Assembly (NCBI GenBank): GCA_037954665.1
Contig: JBBMOL010000193.1
Location: forward strand, 558,001 to 622,000
Source of the DNA: Laguncularia racemosa
Taxonomy: Eukaryota > Streptophyta > Magnoliopsida > Myrtales > Combretaceae
Direction: 5' to 3'
Length of the DNA: 64,000 nt
Position 1 is the stretch's first letter, and every line of letters begins with the position of its first letter. The notes below the pieces were generated by a model that was given only the letters and a program-made list of their open reading frames with translations, was not told where the DNA came from and did not search any database. Made by a program: the position numbers and the translations under genes. This document shows positions 13,675 to 27,059 of the stretch, piece by piece.

Positions 13675-14164
13675 GTAGGCTTTCCATCTTCTAGCATTTG
13701 GATAAATTGGGATGGTCCGGTTGGGTTGGATTGGGCTGGGTTTTGCCTTGTGATTACTTGGAAAAATAATTAATATATTATTGGTACTTTTTTGTTTTTG
13801 CTAGAAAAAAAAATTAGGATTATATAATTTTTTTTATATATACTTACAAATCAATTAATCTCTAAAAATGTAACTACGACTTAAAGCATCAAGGAATATT
13901 AACGACAATATAAAGTAAAATTTACCTATATTACTTATTTCACGAATTGAATTTTATTTTATATGTATTTATTAAAAAATAATATTTTGCTCCTTAAATG
14001 GATTTCTTTATTTTCACTTCTTGTACCTTTTTTACACATGATTGCATTTCGGTCCATTTCATAGGTTTCAAAAGCTAAAATAAAATAAAAAAACAAAATC
14101 AACTATTTCTATTTCTCTAAATCCTAAAACATAAACATGTCCGAACTCTCATTTTTTAAATTTT

Positions 14165-14540
14165 GTTTATGCACTTTGTTGTGAAAAATACAAATATCTC
14201 TCTAAATTTTGATCTTAACGTGGATATATCTAGTAAACTTTGAAATGTTATAAATTATATTTAAATTTTAATAAATTAGCAAATAACTCTAAAAAATTAT
14301 AAATAATCTCTCTAAAGTTTAATTTTAGTACGAAAATACTTCTCAAACTTATTAAAATATACTTTAATATCCTTTAAACTTAATGTTTTTTTTATATTAA
14401 AAAAATATTTTTTATGTTATCAGTTTATCAAAGCTTTTGAAATATGGTATTATTTGCAACATTTAAAAATTTAAGAAATATATCTACATCGTGAACAAAA
14501 TTTAAGAAGGTTATTTACAATTTTCCTCACTTTCTTAATA
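14165..14540. mobile_element. MITE-like repeat, second family (related copy at 48925-49240)
   Basis: AT-rich sequence with recurring variants of TAAACTTTGA and of CTTATTAAAATATACTTTA. The same succession of motifs appears at 48925-49240, including a long matching stretch around the phrase reading roughly AAACTTATCAAAGTATAC. No terminal repeats or target duplication could be fixed by eye, so the boundaries are approximate. Confidence 0.45.
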
Positions 14541-15584
14541 TTGAGAAATTAGACATCTTCAATTTCGAGTTTCATTTCAAAATGTATCAATTATATGCTT
14601 TTATTTTTGGTAATGTATAAAATATTGCTCTATTAATGCAATATATAGTTATTTATTTATCTATTATGTAACCAAGGTCATTTATATTCACAAATTTAAG
14701 ACCAAAAAATATGTATATATTAAAAAAATGGTGGATTAACCGCTTAATACAAGTGTAATAGAGTTATTTCCTCTTGTTTATAGTCTTCTAACTTCTAAAC
14801 TCCCTACATAAGCCAAAATTCAACTAGCTATACATACATATACACATATATAACAAACTTAAAATAGAAACAAGTGGATTAAAGAAAAAATTATTCTTCC
14901 TCTATATTTTGAATTTTTCCTACCAAGTTGTCTATGACAATATTTATCTCCTTAGACACCATATAAATTATTTTGAGTTTAAATATTTACTCAAATTTTT
15001 TATTTAACTAACCTATGTTTATAATTTAAATTTCACTTATTATTTTACTTATAATTTACCTAATTATCTATTAAAAAATCTAATTCCCCTTGATATAAAT
15101 TTATTCAGATTTAAAATTAGGATTCTAATTCAATTATTCTACTAATTCGATATTAATTATCATATAATTTTTGCGGATTTCACAATACTAACTCTTCGAA
15201 TCGATCAAATAATATAAAGTCATTAATTGCTTAGTAATTGATAAATTACTCCAATTAGAGGAGGGAGAGAAGACAAGAAGACTTTTCCTATTGAAAATGT
15301 GTGCACCATATTTCACCTAATATATTATTGACAGCATGCATTATTCAACAGTGTTGTTTAAGATTTCTCCAAGTAATACTACTTTGCAATTGTAGCTAAG
15401 ATTTGATAACTTAGTATAAAATCAAAGCCTCGTAAATCCTACATTGTAGTTAGACAGTTTTAAGGATTAATAATACATTGAACTATCGAAATACGCAGTA
15501 TTGAATAATTGTTACTTTTGAAATATGTATTTTATTTTGGTAGTATTTTTAATGGAGAACCAACAGTCACTCGGTATCATATCA

Positions 15585-15860
15585 TGGCCTATTAAGGTTA
15601 TCATCTAAAGATGAACATATCTTCTTACTTTCTCAGTTAGTTGATGATGAACGAAACGCTACTAATCATAAATGAAACTCAAATTCAATTGTTTTATGAT
15701 AAATGTCTTTCTAATTTCTTTCCCTCAGGGCATGCCTTTCCTATATTATCGTATTATTAAAAATGAAAACAAGTGTTTCTTGACTGGAAGTCAACCGATA
15801 ACAATAGCTTTTTCTTTCCATTCAATAAAATTATCATTACTGGACATAACTTTTATTTAA
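15585..15860. repeat. Diverged non-coding duplication flanking F-box 1 (upstream copy)
   Basis: This block aligns with 21375-21680 in the same orientation. Shared stretches include GTCTTTCTAATTT, the segment around AGTTGATGATGA/AGCTGATGATGG, and CATTCAATAAA near the end. The two copies bracket the F-box 1 gene about 5.8 kb apart. Neither copy has a clear reading frame. It may be flank left from an older duplication of the F-box locus. Confidence 0.65.
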
Positions 15861-16234
15861 TTTTACAGATATAAATATAGTGAAGAATATATAAGAACAG
15901 AAAGGTATTAAAACTTTATGAGGAATACGGATACCAATATGCTTATTTTTCAGTACATACATCACCTCTAAACAAGTTTTTTGGCTCTAGTATATATATA
16001 TATATATTTAGAGCTTAAACTTATACTATCATGTGAAATGCATTGTCTTTTGTCCCATTTACCAGCTCATTTATAAATCTATTTAATTAATTTTCATATT
16101 TAACTAAAGATTGGGTTTCGGATAGGGGAAAGGAAACAAGTAATGTAATTTTAAAATAAAAAATAAAAATAGAACATTTTTAAAAGTAATCTAAAGAATA
16201 TAGTAAAAATAAAATTTTAAGTTGTATTAAAATT

Positions 16235-16345
16235 TAAAATTATGTCATGTCTTTAAGACATGATTTCGAAGAAAAATATGTTTTTATCTAAAATTATGTC
16301 TTGTTTTAAGACATGATTTCGAAGAAAAATGTGTTTTATCGTATT
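16235..16345. repeat. Tandem duplication of about 55 bases
   Basis: Two adjacent copies share TAAGACATGATTTCGAAGAA followed by AAATRTGTTTT, and are preceded by ATTATGTC. The second copy differs by a few bases. No function was seen. Confidence 0.75.
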
Positions 16346-16891
16346 AAAATCATGTATTGAAATTACAATTTTAATACAATTTAAAAGAGACACAATTTTA
16401 AATGTTTTATTTTTTATAATATTTTTACATGGAGTGAATTTTTAGAATATTTTTTAGAAAATATGATATTAATTTCCCTTTTCTATTTTGGATCCTTTAC
16501 CTCAAGGGCTTAGAGAGGTCTTTGTATGTGAAGTGGAAAAAGTGCTAGATAAGGTAAGCAAATCACAATCCCATACCCAATCGAAAAAAATTACAATTGA
16601 TGGAATTAATATTTACAGTCAAGTTTAAATAAATGATCTAACTTTTAAATAATTAAAATAAAAAATCAACGCTATATTAAATAATTAAAATAAATTATCA
16701 ATATTATATTAAATGGTATAAACAAAAAATCGATTGCTATCATGTAAATATATTAAGTGGTTTAAATTGAGAGTCTTTTATTATTTGTAGCAATGTTCAT
16801 AATATAACATTATTTTTTTTAATTGCTTAAAAAATTAATTTCAAACGTTAATCTTCTATTTATAATTTTCTCTATCTAAGTGGTACAAAAT

Positions 16892-16977
16892 ATATTGTGG
16901 AGAGAGTCAAAGGATATAGGTAGTATATTTTCAATTTTATGTGATTACCCCATATCCCTTGATTCTCTCCACAATAT
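16892..16977. repeat. Inverted repeat: 26-bp arms, 34-base loop
   Basis: The arms at 16892-16917 and 16952-16977 are reverse complements at 24 of 26 positions. One of the two mismatches is a G-T wobble in the plus-strand transcript. Pairing may continue a few bases outward across a 2-base bulge. An RNA read through it would fold into a stable hairpin of about 86 nt. It could be a MITE remnant or a small-RNA precursor; the sequence does not decide. Confidence 0.7.
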
Positions 16978-17983
16978 TTTCACCCCAATTAGATATGGGA
17001 GAGGATGAGTGGGATGGTGATATGCCTGCCTTATCTAGGACTCTTCCCACGCATATTCACTTTGTTATCAATTTAGGCTCTTATTTATACACTTGTAATT
17101 TTCACATTTACTTTTATTGTCGTGCTTCAATCAAATCTATATAATTGTAATTTTTTTTTTTTAAAGATTGTTGTGTCTTTGTGTCCTAGAAATATCCGGT
17201 GTCCGTGTTCATGCAACGTAGGTCCATAATCACATTAGACAAAGGGGTCAAATTGCTTAATTTTGTGGTTTATGCATATGCTAGGCAAAAATGTAGACGT
17301 AAAGTCGAATAGATCTTAACTGTTTTGAGATATGACAGATCGGTCAAAGGTTGCAAACTTTTAGGAGACTACACCTCATAAGTCGCAAAAAAGCTCTAGA
17401 AATTTGATTGCATCTCTTCGTAACTATCAAATAAAATCATTAATTGCTTGTTTTATAAATAAATTACTCCAACTACAGTAGCAAGAGAAAACAAAAGGAT
17501 ATTTCCTATTTAAAAGGCTCCACGATCCCTATATCTAAACCTGATTTCCCTCAATAATAGAAAACTTGAAATACCCCAAGAAGTTTGCAACCCAAGGTAA
17601 TGTATGATATTTCGTTTCATTAGGAAGTGTGTATTTTCTTATTTTGAATAATTTGTTCATTAATTTTTTGGAGTTAGTTCTATAGTTTTCATTCCTCAAT
17701 ATCAAAATTGATGAACAATTTAGGGTTGTCAATTAGGAACATCGTTTTATATAAGTTGTGCACGATTATTTTGTCTTGCGAATAAAGTGTCTCTTGGGAA
17801 ATTCTGAGAATCGCATGGATTCTTAGAATGGTAATCGAAATTTCACGTGACATAACCTAGAGTGCTTTAATCAATTGCAAGATCGAATTTGCTGGAAGTG
17901 TCTTTTCTTTCCGAATTCCATGCATAAATGGACTGACACTACATTTTCAATTTCATGTTGTAGGGTTTATATAATATATTGTA

Positions 17984-19727
17984 ATGATGGAAGCTAAATT
18001 AATGAAGAAAAACCAAAATGGAGATAGCAATGGCTGCACAAGATTATGTGATTTACCGGATTCGATTCTCCAACACATCCTCACAAAACTTCCAACAAAG
18101 GATGCTGTAAAAACAAGCATATTGTCGAAAAAATTTGAGAATCTGTGGACATCTATTGGTGTTCTCAAGATCAGTCAAGATGAGTTCACCGAAAGGTCAC
18201 ACATGATGAACTTTGTTGAAAGAACACTTCTCTTTCACGACAAATCTTCCATAGAAAAATTTCATCTTTCGTGTCACGTGTTGTCGGATGCATCTCGCAT
18301 CAATGCATGGATTTCTTCTATAGTAAGGCACAATGTTGAGGAGCTCACATTATGCCTTGATATATTCGATTCACCATACAAGTTGCCTTGTCGCCTCTTT
18401 AACTTGCGAACGCTTAAATGTTTTCGTTTGTCAATGCCATGCGCTCTTAAGCTTCCTTCCTTGATCAGTTTCTCAAGTCTCAAAACCTTAAGCCTTTCGC
18501 AAGTTACATTCGTCGATCCTGATTCAACCAAGCAGTTATTATCTAGCCCCTTGCTAGAGGACTTACTCTTTATTGAATGTGTTTGGAGAGTAGGCTCAAT
18601 TAGGGTTTGTGCTCCTAAACTTCTTAGCTTGTATATAGAAGAATCCAATGTATATCGTGATTCTAGCTTGTCCGAAATAGTGATCATCAGTAGCAAACTC
18701 AATTCCTTTAGCTATATTGGTGAATTACAAAATGAGTTTAACATTAACTGTTCTTACTCTCTGACTGAGGCTTCAATAGACTTCTCTGGTATGCAATTCG
18801 ATTCGATTCATTCCCGCCGCGTCATTAAGATCTTAAGGGGACTCTCACATGTAAAAGATCTTACTATATCTGGTGAATGTCTCCTGGTATGCTTTGTTAT
18901 CCATGACCATGAGTATATACCATTTGCCTTTGTCTACCTTTGACTGTTTATTCTGGCTATTTTTACACCTTGTGCTTTGTTCTAGGTCCTTAGAAGAAAA
19001 AAGGAGCTTATTGATGACCTTCCTTTATTTGGTAGGCTCACTAAATTGAAGTTGGATGGAACCATTGTCGATTTGGATTGCGAAGCATTTTTGGAGATGC
19101 TTGTAAGATGTCCTTGTCTAACCATTCTCAAACTTGAAGAGGTAATGTTTGCAAAATATATGGAGATTCTGCGTTCTCAATGAATGTCCCCATTTGTGTT
19201 AGCATTCAGTTACATAATGTCATGTGTAAGTAAAAATAGTAAATGAGTGATATTTTCATTAGTTTTTCAATATATATAGCCATATATGATTGAATGAAAT
19301 ATGGATAGAAACTCCAACTAAGGACATTTTGTTTACCAAATATGTGTTTGTTTTCCTTAACTTTTTACCTTGTAGTGCTGTTTATGCTATGCCTGATAGC
19401 TAAAGTAGGTCTGTTTCAAATAATTCTTGTTAGGGTATCGAATTCTCGGAAGATTCAAGAATGAACGGGCGGATGATATTGGACCCAGTACCTCCATGCT
19501 TTCTCTCTCATCTGAAGAAAATCATCATCTATAACTTTTGCCCATTTGAGCATGAGCTATCTGCTCCAGCATTATTGCTCAAGACAGCTAAAGTTTTGGA
19601 AAAAATGATAATACGTTGCGAGTGTTCGCATAAACCCTTAGCACACTGGCGGAAGAAAAGGGCAGTTTTTCAACGATTACGAAATCTGCCAAAGGGATCG
19701 AAATGCTGTGAAGTTTATTTTCATTGA
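17984..19727 (+). CDS. F-box 1: F-box/LRR/FBD protein, 3 exons, 450 aa
   Basis: Putative substrate-recruiting subunit of an SCF ubiquitin ligase. Exons 17984-18886, 18986-19141 and 19434-19727 join in phase 0 with GT-AG introns. The F-box lies at about residues 21-60 (CDLPDSILQHILTKLPTKDA) and should bind a SKP1-type adaptor. A leucine-rich region follows through exon 2. Exon 3 begins at residue 354 and holds an FBD domain beginning with DPVPPCFLSHLKKI. Of the four F-box copies it is the most diverged but keeps the same exon plan; exon 2 is 156 nt in this gene and in copies A and B. A second ATG directly follows the first. A possible leader intron runs from a donor near 17597 to an acceptor near 17964, by analogy with the other copies. 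Substrate unknown. Confidence 0.9.
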
Positions 19728-20408
19728 GATAATCGTTTCATAGCAATATTTATATATAGTAACAGCGTTGATGTCCTGCGAATCTTGGTGTATTAAATGG
19801 AAATCGTCTTTTTCCATGGTCTTCAATGATATGGAAAATACTAATGTGTAACAGATGAATATTGAATAGAGATGTGCTAAGATTAATAGATCACCTAGAA
19901 GGCTCGAGGGTTTGTAGCCTACCATTTAACCATTGATTTCTAAATTTTAGTATTAAATCTATTCTATATCAGTTTGGAAACCATTGCAGCACATAAGCCT
20001 TTAAACATACAAGTTAATTATATATATATATATACATTATGCTTGATTATTTTATTAGGGATATTTAGTGAATGTATAATGTTCGTGCATGTAGTGTTAA
20101 AATATAGGTGCATATTTGATTATAGAGTGATTCTAGGTTAAGTAAAAGATAATACCCTAATACTATCCTATCACACATAGGCTTTTAAACATTTAAAATG
20201 GAATGTCTACTTTACATGTGTTTATATCATTAAGCAAATACTTACACTTTTTTCCCTATATATTTTAATATAGTTTTAACTTATTTTATTTACAGTCCAC
20301 TTCTTTCACAATTTCTTCACAACCGATTTAGTGATTCACCATACTGCCCTTTTCTCCCTTATACATGTCCCACTTCATCCGGTAACTCGAAAGTTACTTT
20401 AAACTGTA

Positions 20409-20735
20409 GACAAAGTAAATTAAACTAGATGAACAAAACAATATTCTTTTCCCAACAGGTCACACACCCTTCAACTTCATGCACTTTCATGGATAAGTAC
20501 CAAAATATAATTGATAAGCGGTGTATTTTTATGAATTCCCTCTGATCCAAGGGAGAATGCTTACTATAGACAAAGTTAATTAAACTAGATGAACAAAACA
20601 GTATTCTTTTCCCTCCAATTCACACATCCTTCAACTTCATGCACTTTCATGGGTAATTACCAAAAAATAATTGATAAACAGTGCATTTATATGAATTCCC
20701 TCTAATCCTAGGGAACATGCTTTGTTTTATAAGCA
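20409..20735. repeat. Tandem duplication of about 160 bases
   Basis: Bases 20409-20565 and 20570-20735 are adjacent direct copies. Both contain TTAAACTAGATGAACAAAAC, CCTTCAACTTCATGCACTTT and TATGAATTCCCTCT in the same order, with scattered substitutions. No coding function was seen. Confidence 0.85.
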
Positions 20736-21374
20736 CCTATGACATGATTCTCCGGTAGGGGAATTTTTTTCAAAGTAACAAAAGAGTAAAACCGATTCCA
20801 CTCAGTAGGATTAAAACTTACTTCTTTTTATATTATTCTGTTAAAACCTCAATATTGAATAATTTCATCTCCTTTATGACGGGTAAGCATCACAATGCAG
20901 TTCTGTAGCATGATCACTGTGCGAAAGCAACATCATATAGTAAGAGTCACTTCATTTTTGTTTAGTCCTAGAAAGATTACGATCCCTTTATAGCTATCAT
21001 ACAGGACATATCTCTTCAATATATGAAAAATATATATAATTATTAATGGTTAAAATATATTAGTAAGGAAAAGAAATGAGCAATAAAAAAAAAAAAAACT
21101 AAGAATCATCACCAAAGGAATAACAAATAAAGAAGTGCAAGTGAGGAAAACTTGGTACATATGGATATATACTTAGAAAGAAAAAGGAGAAACTCTCCTA
21201 TTTCAACCAAAACCAGCCTAGTAAACTCCCAACAGTCTCTTCATTTCACCTTCAATACGCCGTAAATAAACCCTAAATAGTGACTACACTTTTTCCGCTG
21301 AGTTGATCCCTCGAAGTTCAAGATCATTATAATACGATGTAAAGGGCAATTTCCTCTATACATTAACTTTTACA

Positions 21375-21680
21375 TTGTTTTAAGGTTGTCACCTGAAGAT
21401 GAGTTCATCTTCTCAGTTTCTTCATTAGCTGATGATGGATAGCTAAGAGGAACTAAACGTGCTAATAATTATAGCACGATAAAGAGGTCGAATTCAATGG
21501 CTCTATGATAATTGTCTTTCTAATTTCCCTCCATTTGGCGTGCCTTTTCTATTACCAGCTGTTCATATTATTGATAATGAAAGCATATGTTTTCATAATT
21601 GAAAGTGAAACTTTTTGTTTCCTCCCTTTCTAGTCATACCTAATCACTTTTTCTTATTCAATAAAGTTATTATATCGCGT
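21375..21680. repeat. Diverged non-coding duplication flanking F-box 1 (downstream copy)
   Basis: Downstream partner of 15585-15860, same orientation, with matching order of motifs and small indels. Together the two bracket F-box 1. The sequence just before it (about 21180-21260) also loosely resembles the leader region upstream of F-box 1, suggesting a second, coding-deleted F-box unit. That last point is inference. Confidence 0.6.
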
Positions 21681-24600
21681 TTTCACATATTAAATATGTC
21701 ATATGTTGACAAACGGATTTTCAATATAGATGGCTAACATGTCTCGCATAATAAGTATGTCACATGTATTGAATGGCATGTTAAACATATTGTTATTTGA
21801 CCCGTTTATGGAGTCATTTATTAACCCATATAACTAATTTGCACATTTTTATATCAAATCATACATCTGATTTCTTTAGATGAACTAAACAAGTATAATT
21901 GTTATAGTTCAAAATAAATTTATGGCATACTCATAAATGTAACCATTGTAATGTTACACCTTAGTCTTAAGTAACAGTTAAATGAGTTACACATCTATAA
22001 CTAGGTCGCATGGACAAGTCATATTTAGTATACAAAAATGTCCGAAAATAGATTGGATTGGAAAGAAATGAAATTGATTCCAAACTAGAATAACAAATTC
22101 ATTCCTGTATTTGGAAACACCATGGAATGAAATGTGTATAAATTAGTATTTGTTAAAAACATCCTTAATTATTAAATGGCATAATTATGTTGAAGGTTAA
22201 AAAGTAATTTTAATTAATGATAATAAATTAGGCATAATATCACAACTGTACCCCTTGAAGGCAAAATCCCGATTCCCTTCTAAAAGTATTTCTAAACATG
22301 GGAAAGGGAATGAAAACCGAAATCACAATTCCATTCTAGGTCTATTTCTACATACTAAAAGTGTACGTAGTATTGAATGCATGTAGAAGATGTCCAATTA
22401 TTTTCTTTGAAATGATAACGACGAATACATGTGTTTAAGAAGTTCATAAGTAATAAATTGATATCAATATTGTGCTAGGTGTCTTGTGATGGGACTTACT
22501 ATTATTTGAAATTTGTAATTTTGTATGTTTTAGCATGAATGTGAATTTAATTATATTCTACTTATTTTTTTGTTCTCTATTTAGTTGCTGGTTCTATTGC
22601 AAATATCTTTACAAATATCAATTATGTTCCTATGTTGAACGGTACAAATTTTAAGGCATGACAAGAGAATGTAACGATTGTTCTCGAAGTCATAGATTTG
22701 GACTTAGCACTAAAGGAAGATTGCCATTCTGGCATAACTAATAAGAGTTACTTTGAGGAAAGGAGGGAATGAAAAGATGGGAGCAATTAAATCGCATAAG
22801 TCCAATAGTCATGAAATGTGTCACTCTAGAAGCATTTAGGGGCACCATGTCTAAAAGTACATAAATGATTAAAGAGTTCTTAAAGGTCCTCGAGAAAAGA
22901 TTTGCTAAGAATAAAAAGGTAGAAACAAGTACACTCTTAGCAAAACTTATCTTGATGAGGTATAAGGGAAACAGTAATATTAGATAATACATTATGGAAA
23001 TGTCTCATGTTACTGGAAAACTCAAGGCATTGAAGTTGGATTTATCTGAAGAATTGCTTGTGCACTTAGTTTTGATATCTCTTCTAACACAATTTAGTCA
23101 ATTTAGGATGAGCTTCAACTATCAAGAGGACACTTGGTCCCTTAATGAGCTCATGTCACACTATGTTTAAGAAGAGGAAAGGTTAAATCATGTACAGTTG
23201 AAAGTGCTCACTTAAAAGGACAAAGAAAAGAAAAAAGGCAAAGAGGCTATGGTATAGACACCACAAAAGAAACAACATTAGGACTAAATTGAGAATACTT
23301 GTTTCTTTTGTGGTGCAAAAGGATATAAGAAGAAGGAATGCACTGACTATCATGCCTAACGTACAAAGAAAGATACACTTCTTAACTTTGTTTATTTTGA
23401 GGTTAATTTGAATATAGTACTAAGACATATGTGGTGGATAGATTTTGGTGTAACAACTCACATTAGTGTATCTATACAGGGTTGCCTAAGTTGTTGAAAG
23501 CTCAATGATGATGAAAGATACATCTAAGTTAGCGATAGCAAATTGGTAGAGGTCGTGACAATAGGAAACTTTAGATTACTACTTAGAACTAGTTATTATT
23601 TAAATTTGAATGAGACATTTATTACTTTAGATTACTGCTTAGAACTAGTTATTATTTAAATTTGAATGAGACATTTGTTGTACTGTCTTTTAAATAGAAT
23701 TTAATTTCAATTGTCACTTTAGACAAATTTGCTTATACTTGTTCATTTAGCAATAGCTAGTTTAGTCTCTTTCATGATTTGAAATTGGTTGGTATTGGTT
23801 CATTATCATATAGTAATGATGTTTATTTACTTGATAAAATTGCCTCTTATAATGAATTCCCACACGTTAATTTAAGAAATTTAAAGTACAAATTAGTTGA
23901 TTAGAATTGAGAGTCATTATGGCATGAGAGATTAGGTCATGTCTCCAAAAAGAGAATAGAAAGACTTGTGTCTAACAATATTCTTGACTCCTTTTTATTT
24001 TACAGATTTGATGCTTGTATTAACTGTATTAAGAGGAAACAAACAAATGTTAAGAAACTAGGTGCTAACTAGGCTATAGAAGTCTTAAAACTAATACATA
24101 CAAATATTTGTAAACCATTCCTTATAGCTTCTTAGAATGGTCAATAGTATTCTATAGTGTTCAAAAATGACTTCTCTAGATATAGTTACCTATTTCTAAT
24201 TTATTAGAAATATCAATCCTTAGATGTGTTTAAAATCTTTAAAACTAAAGTAGAAAATCAATTAGGTAAAAGAATTAAAACTATTAGATCTGACCGTAGT
24301 GGTGAATACTATGGTAGATATGATAGGTTAAGTGAATAATGTCTAAGACCATTTGCCAAATACCTCAAGGAATGCGGTATCATCCCATAGTACACCATGT
24401 TAAGCTCACCTGCAATGAATAGTGTTGCTAGAAGACAAAATGAAATGCTTAAAGATATGGTAAGGAGTATGCTTAGTCATTCCACCTTACCAGAATCACT
24501 CTAGGGAGAGACTTTGAAAATTGTAGTATACTTGCTCAATACACCAAACTTCGGATAGATAAAAGGCCTAATTTAAATTAGTTATATATTTGGAGATATC

Positions 24601-25317
24601 CAACTGAGGCTAGGCCTCATAGGTCAGATGAAAAGAAACTAGATTATAGATTTGTTAGTTACTATTTTATTGGGTATTCTGAAAGATCAAAGGGTTATAA
24701 ATTCTATTATCTCACTACAAAAGAAATTTTTTACACATTTAATACTAGGTTCTTTAAGGATGTTAAGTTTGTGAGGGAAGATAAAGTTAAGGATTTTGTC
24801 TTTAAAGAGGAAAAAGTTAATATTCCTCAAATTTCCATTGATAACACTTAAGATCAGATTATAATATCTAATGCTATTCAAGAAGAAAATCTAGAACAAG
24901 ATAATGTAAATGAATCTCCTACTCTAAAACAACTTACTCTTTATCCTTAAGAACCAAGGCCATTAAGGAGATCCACTAAAGAAAGAAGAAGCTTAACTCT
25001 AGATGATTATATTGTATTTCTTCAAGAACATGAGGATGGCATCAAAATGATAGATGATGATCCAATCAACTTCTAACAAGCCATGGAAAGTTTTGATTCT
25101 CAAAAATGGATAGATGCCATGAATAAGGAGATGAAGTCCGCGAAGGACAATGATGTATGAGACCTTATTACATTACCTAAAAATATGAAACTCAATGGTT
25201 GCCAATGGATATTTAAAATCAAAAGGGATTCGAAAGGCAATATAAAAAGGTAAAGCATATCTTGTCATTAAAGACTTTACATAGAAATAAGGCATTGATT
25301 ATAAAGAGACTTTCCCT

Positions 25318-25779
25318 TTGGTTTTATTGAAAGACTTATTAAGGATAATAATAGCACTAATAGCTCACTTTGATCTTGAGTTACATCAAATGGATGTAAA
25401 GACAACATTTCTCAATGGTGACATTGATGAGAAGATCTACATGATACAACAAAAAAACTTTGTTTCAAGAGATTCTAAATGGATGGCGTGCAAGTTAAAG
25501 AAATCCATCTATAGACTCAAGTAGGTGTCTCACCAATGGTATCACAAATTTTATCAAACTATCATCTCATTTGATTTTGAGACAAATGTAGTTGATGATT
25601 GTGTATACCATAAGTTCAGTGAGAGCAAGTTTGTTTTCTTAGTTTTATATGTGGATGACATATTGCTTGCCACAAATGAAATGGACCTATTACATGATAC
25701 TAAGAAATTTTTATTAAAGAATTTTGAAATGAAAGATCTTGGAGAAGTCTCATTTATATTAGGAATTCAGATACATTAA
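25318..25779 (+). pseudogene. Copia reverse transcriptase fragment
   Basis: Two open stretches, 25318-25524 and 25525-25779, lie in one frame and are separated by a single TAG that replaces a glutamine codon after SIYRLK. The first holds LHQMDVKTTFLNGDIDEKIY, the second LVLYVDDILLATN with the catalytic DD pair. The frame ends at a stop after GIQIH. This is the best-preserved part of the relic. Confidence 0.85.
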
Positions 25780-26262
25780 GATCTTTCTCAAGGTATTCTT
25801 GGATTATCTCAAAAGGAATATATTGAGAAAATACTCAAATGGTTTAGTATGTAGAATTGTAAATCAAAAGACACTCGTATTGCTAAAGGAGATAAATTTG
25901 GTAAGGATCAATGCTCCAAGAATGACCTTGAAGGAAAAGAAATGGAAAAGGTTCCTTATGCTTCAATCATAGAAAGTCTTATGTATATTTAGGTTTGTAC
26001 GCATCTAAATATTACATTTATTGTTATAATAAAAGGAAGATATTTGAGCAATCTAGGAATAGATCACTAGAAAGTAGCTAAATGACTCATGAGGTATTTA
26101 TAAAGAACAAAACATTGCATACTTACATATAGGAATCAAATTAGTTGGAGATCATTGCTTATTTTGATTCTAATTCCATCAAGTGCCAAGACACAATAAA
26201 AAATCCACATCAAGATATATCTATCTGCTTGCTGGAGAAGTAGTTTTAAGGAAGAGTGTACA

Positions 26263-26478
26263 ATGGCATTAAAGTTTATAGCATGTTATAAAGCATCCAA
26301 TCATGAAATGTGGCTAAAGAATTTTGTCACTAGATTGCGTGTTGTGGACAATGTGGAAAGAATGTTAAAGATATATTGTGACAATAAATCAACAATGCTA
26401 TATTCCAAAAACAACAGAAGCTCAATGAACTCAAAGCATATAGACATCAAGTTGCTTTTTGTGAAAAAAAGAGTTTAG
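26263..26478 (+). pseudogene. Copia RNase H fragment
   Basis: This open stretch includes FIACYKASNHEMWLKNFV and IYCDNKSTMLYSKN, typical of the C-terminal RNase H domain of copia polyproteins. Stops bound it on both sides. It precedes the 3' LTR by about 0.6 kb. Confidence 0.75.
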
Positions 26479-27059
26479 AATAAACATATTTATTAGAGCA
26501 CATAGGAACAAACTCTATAATTGTGGATTCAAATGCTAAGGGATTACCACCTAAGGTCTTTCATGAGCATGCCACTCATATAGGTGTTATATATTTTCAG
26601 AATGTTTAGATTCAATGGAAGCTTGTATTTATAGCACTTGTATGTTAGACGCATTGGTTATTATTTTAGATATAGACTGTGGTTATAGTAGTTACACTAA
26701 TAAAGCTATTTTCAGTTATTCGGAATTTTTGTTAAATTATTCCTAAATGCATATAAAATTGATCTCACTAAAGTATAACTTAGGACTAGTTGGGAAAAAA
26801 AGCATGTTGGATCAAATTACATGCATTTTCCATGCTACACATCCATACTTGATTCATGTCATTTAATTATATCAATGTATGTGACCATTGATAGTGTCGA
26901 TTATGATATATGTAGCGAAATCCACTATGATTCTATATTGATATGATATATGGATCGGATTTTTTGGAAATGCATTCGGTTTTGATGGTAAAATTTATTG
27001 AGTACTCATAAGAATTATACACAATTATAAAGAATACACATATAGCCCAAGTAGGAGAT

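Larger units (their letters stand above)
13690..17480. other. AT-rich intergenic DNA between the pseudouridine synthase and F-box 1
   Basis: No intact gene was found. Contents: a MITE-like segment (14165-14540), a block at 15585-15860 repeated at 21375-21680, a block at 15165-15310 resembling 17390-17520 just upstream of F-box 1, a short tandem duplication (16235-16345) and a strong inverted repeat (16892-16977). Confidence 0.6.
19740..22560. other. Intergenic DNA downstream of F-box 1
   Basis: No gene was recognised. It contains a (TA)n run near 20023-20037, a local tandem duplication (20409-20735), the flank repeat at 21375-21680, and unremarkable AT-rich sequence leading into the copia relic. 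Confidence 0.5.

Noticed and set aside
15672..15860. 62-aa plus-strand frame in the duplicated block
   Set aside because: The matching block at 21375-21680 does not keep the frame, so there is no sign of coding constraint.
18274..18702. 142-aa minus-strand frame
   Set aside because: Antisense shadow of F-box 1 exon 1.
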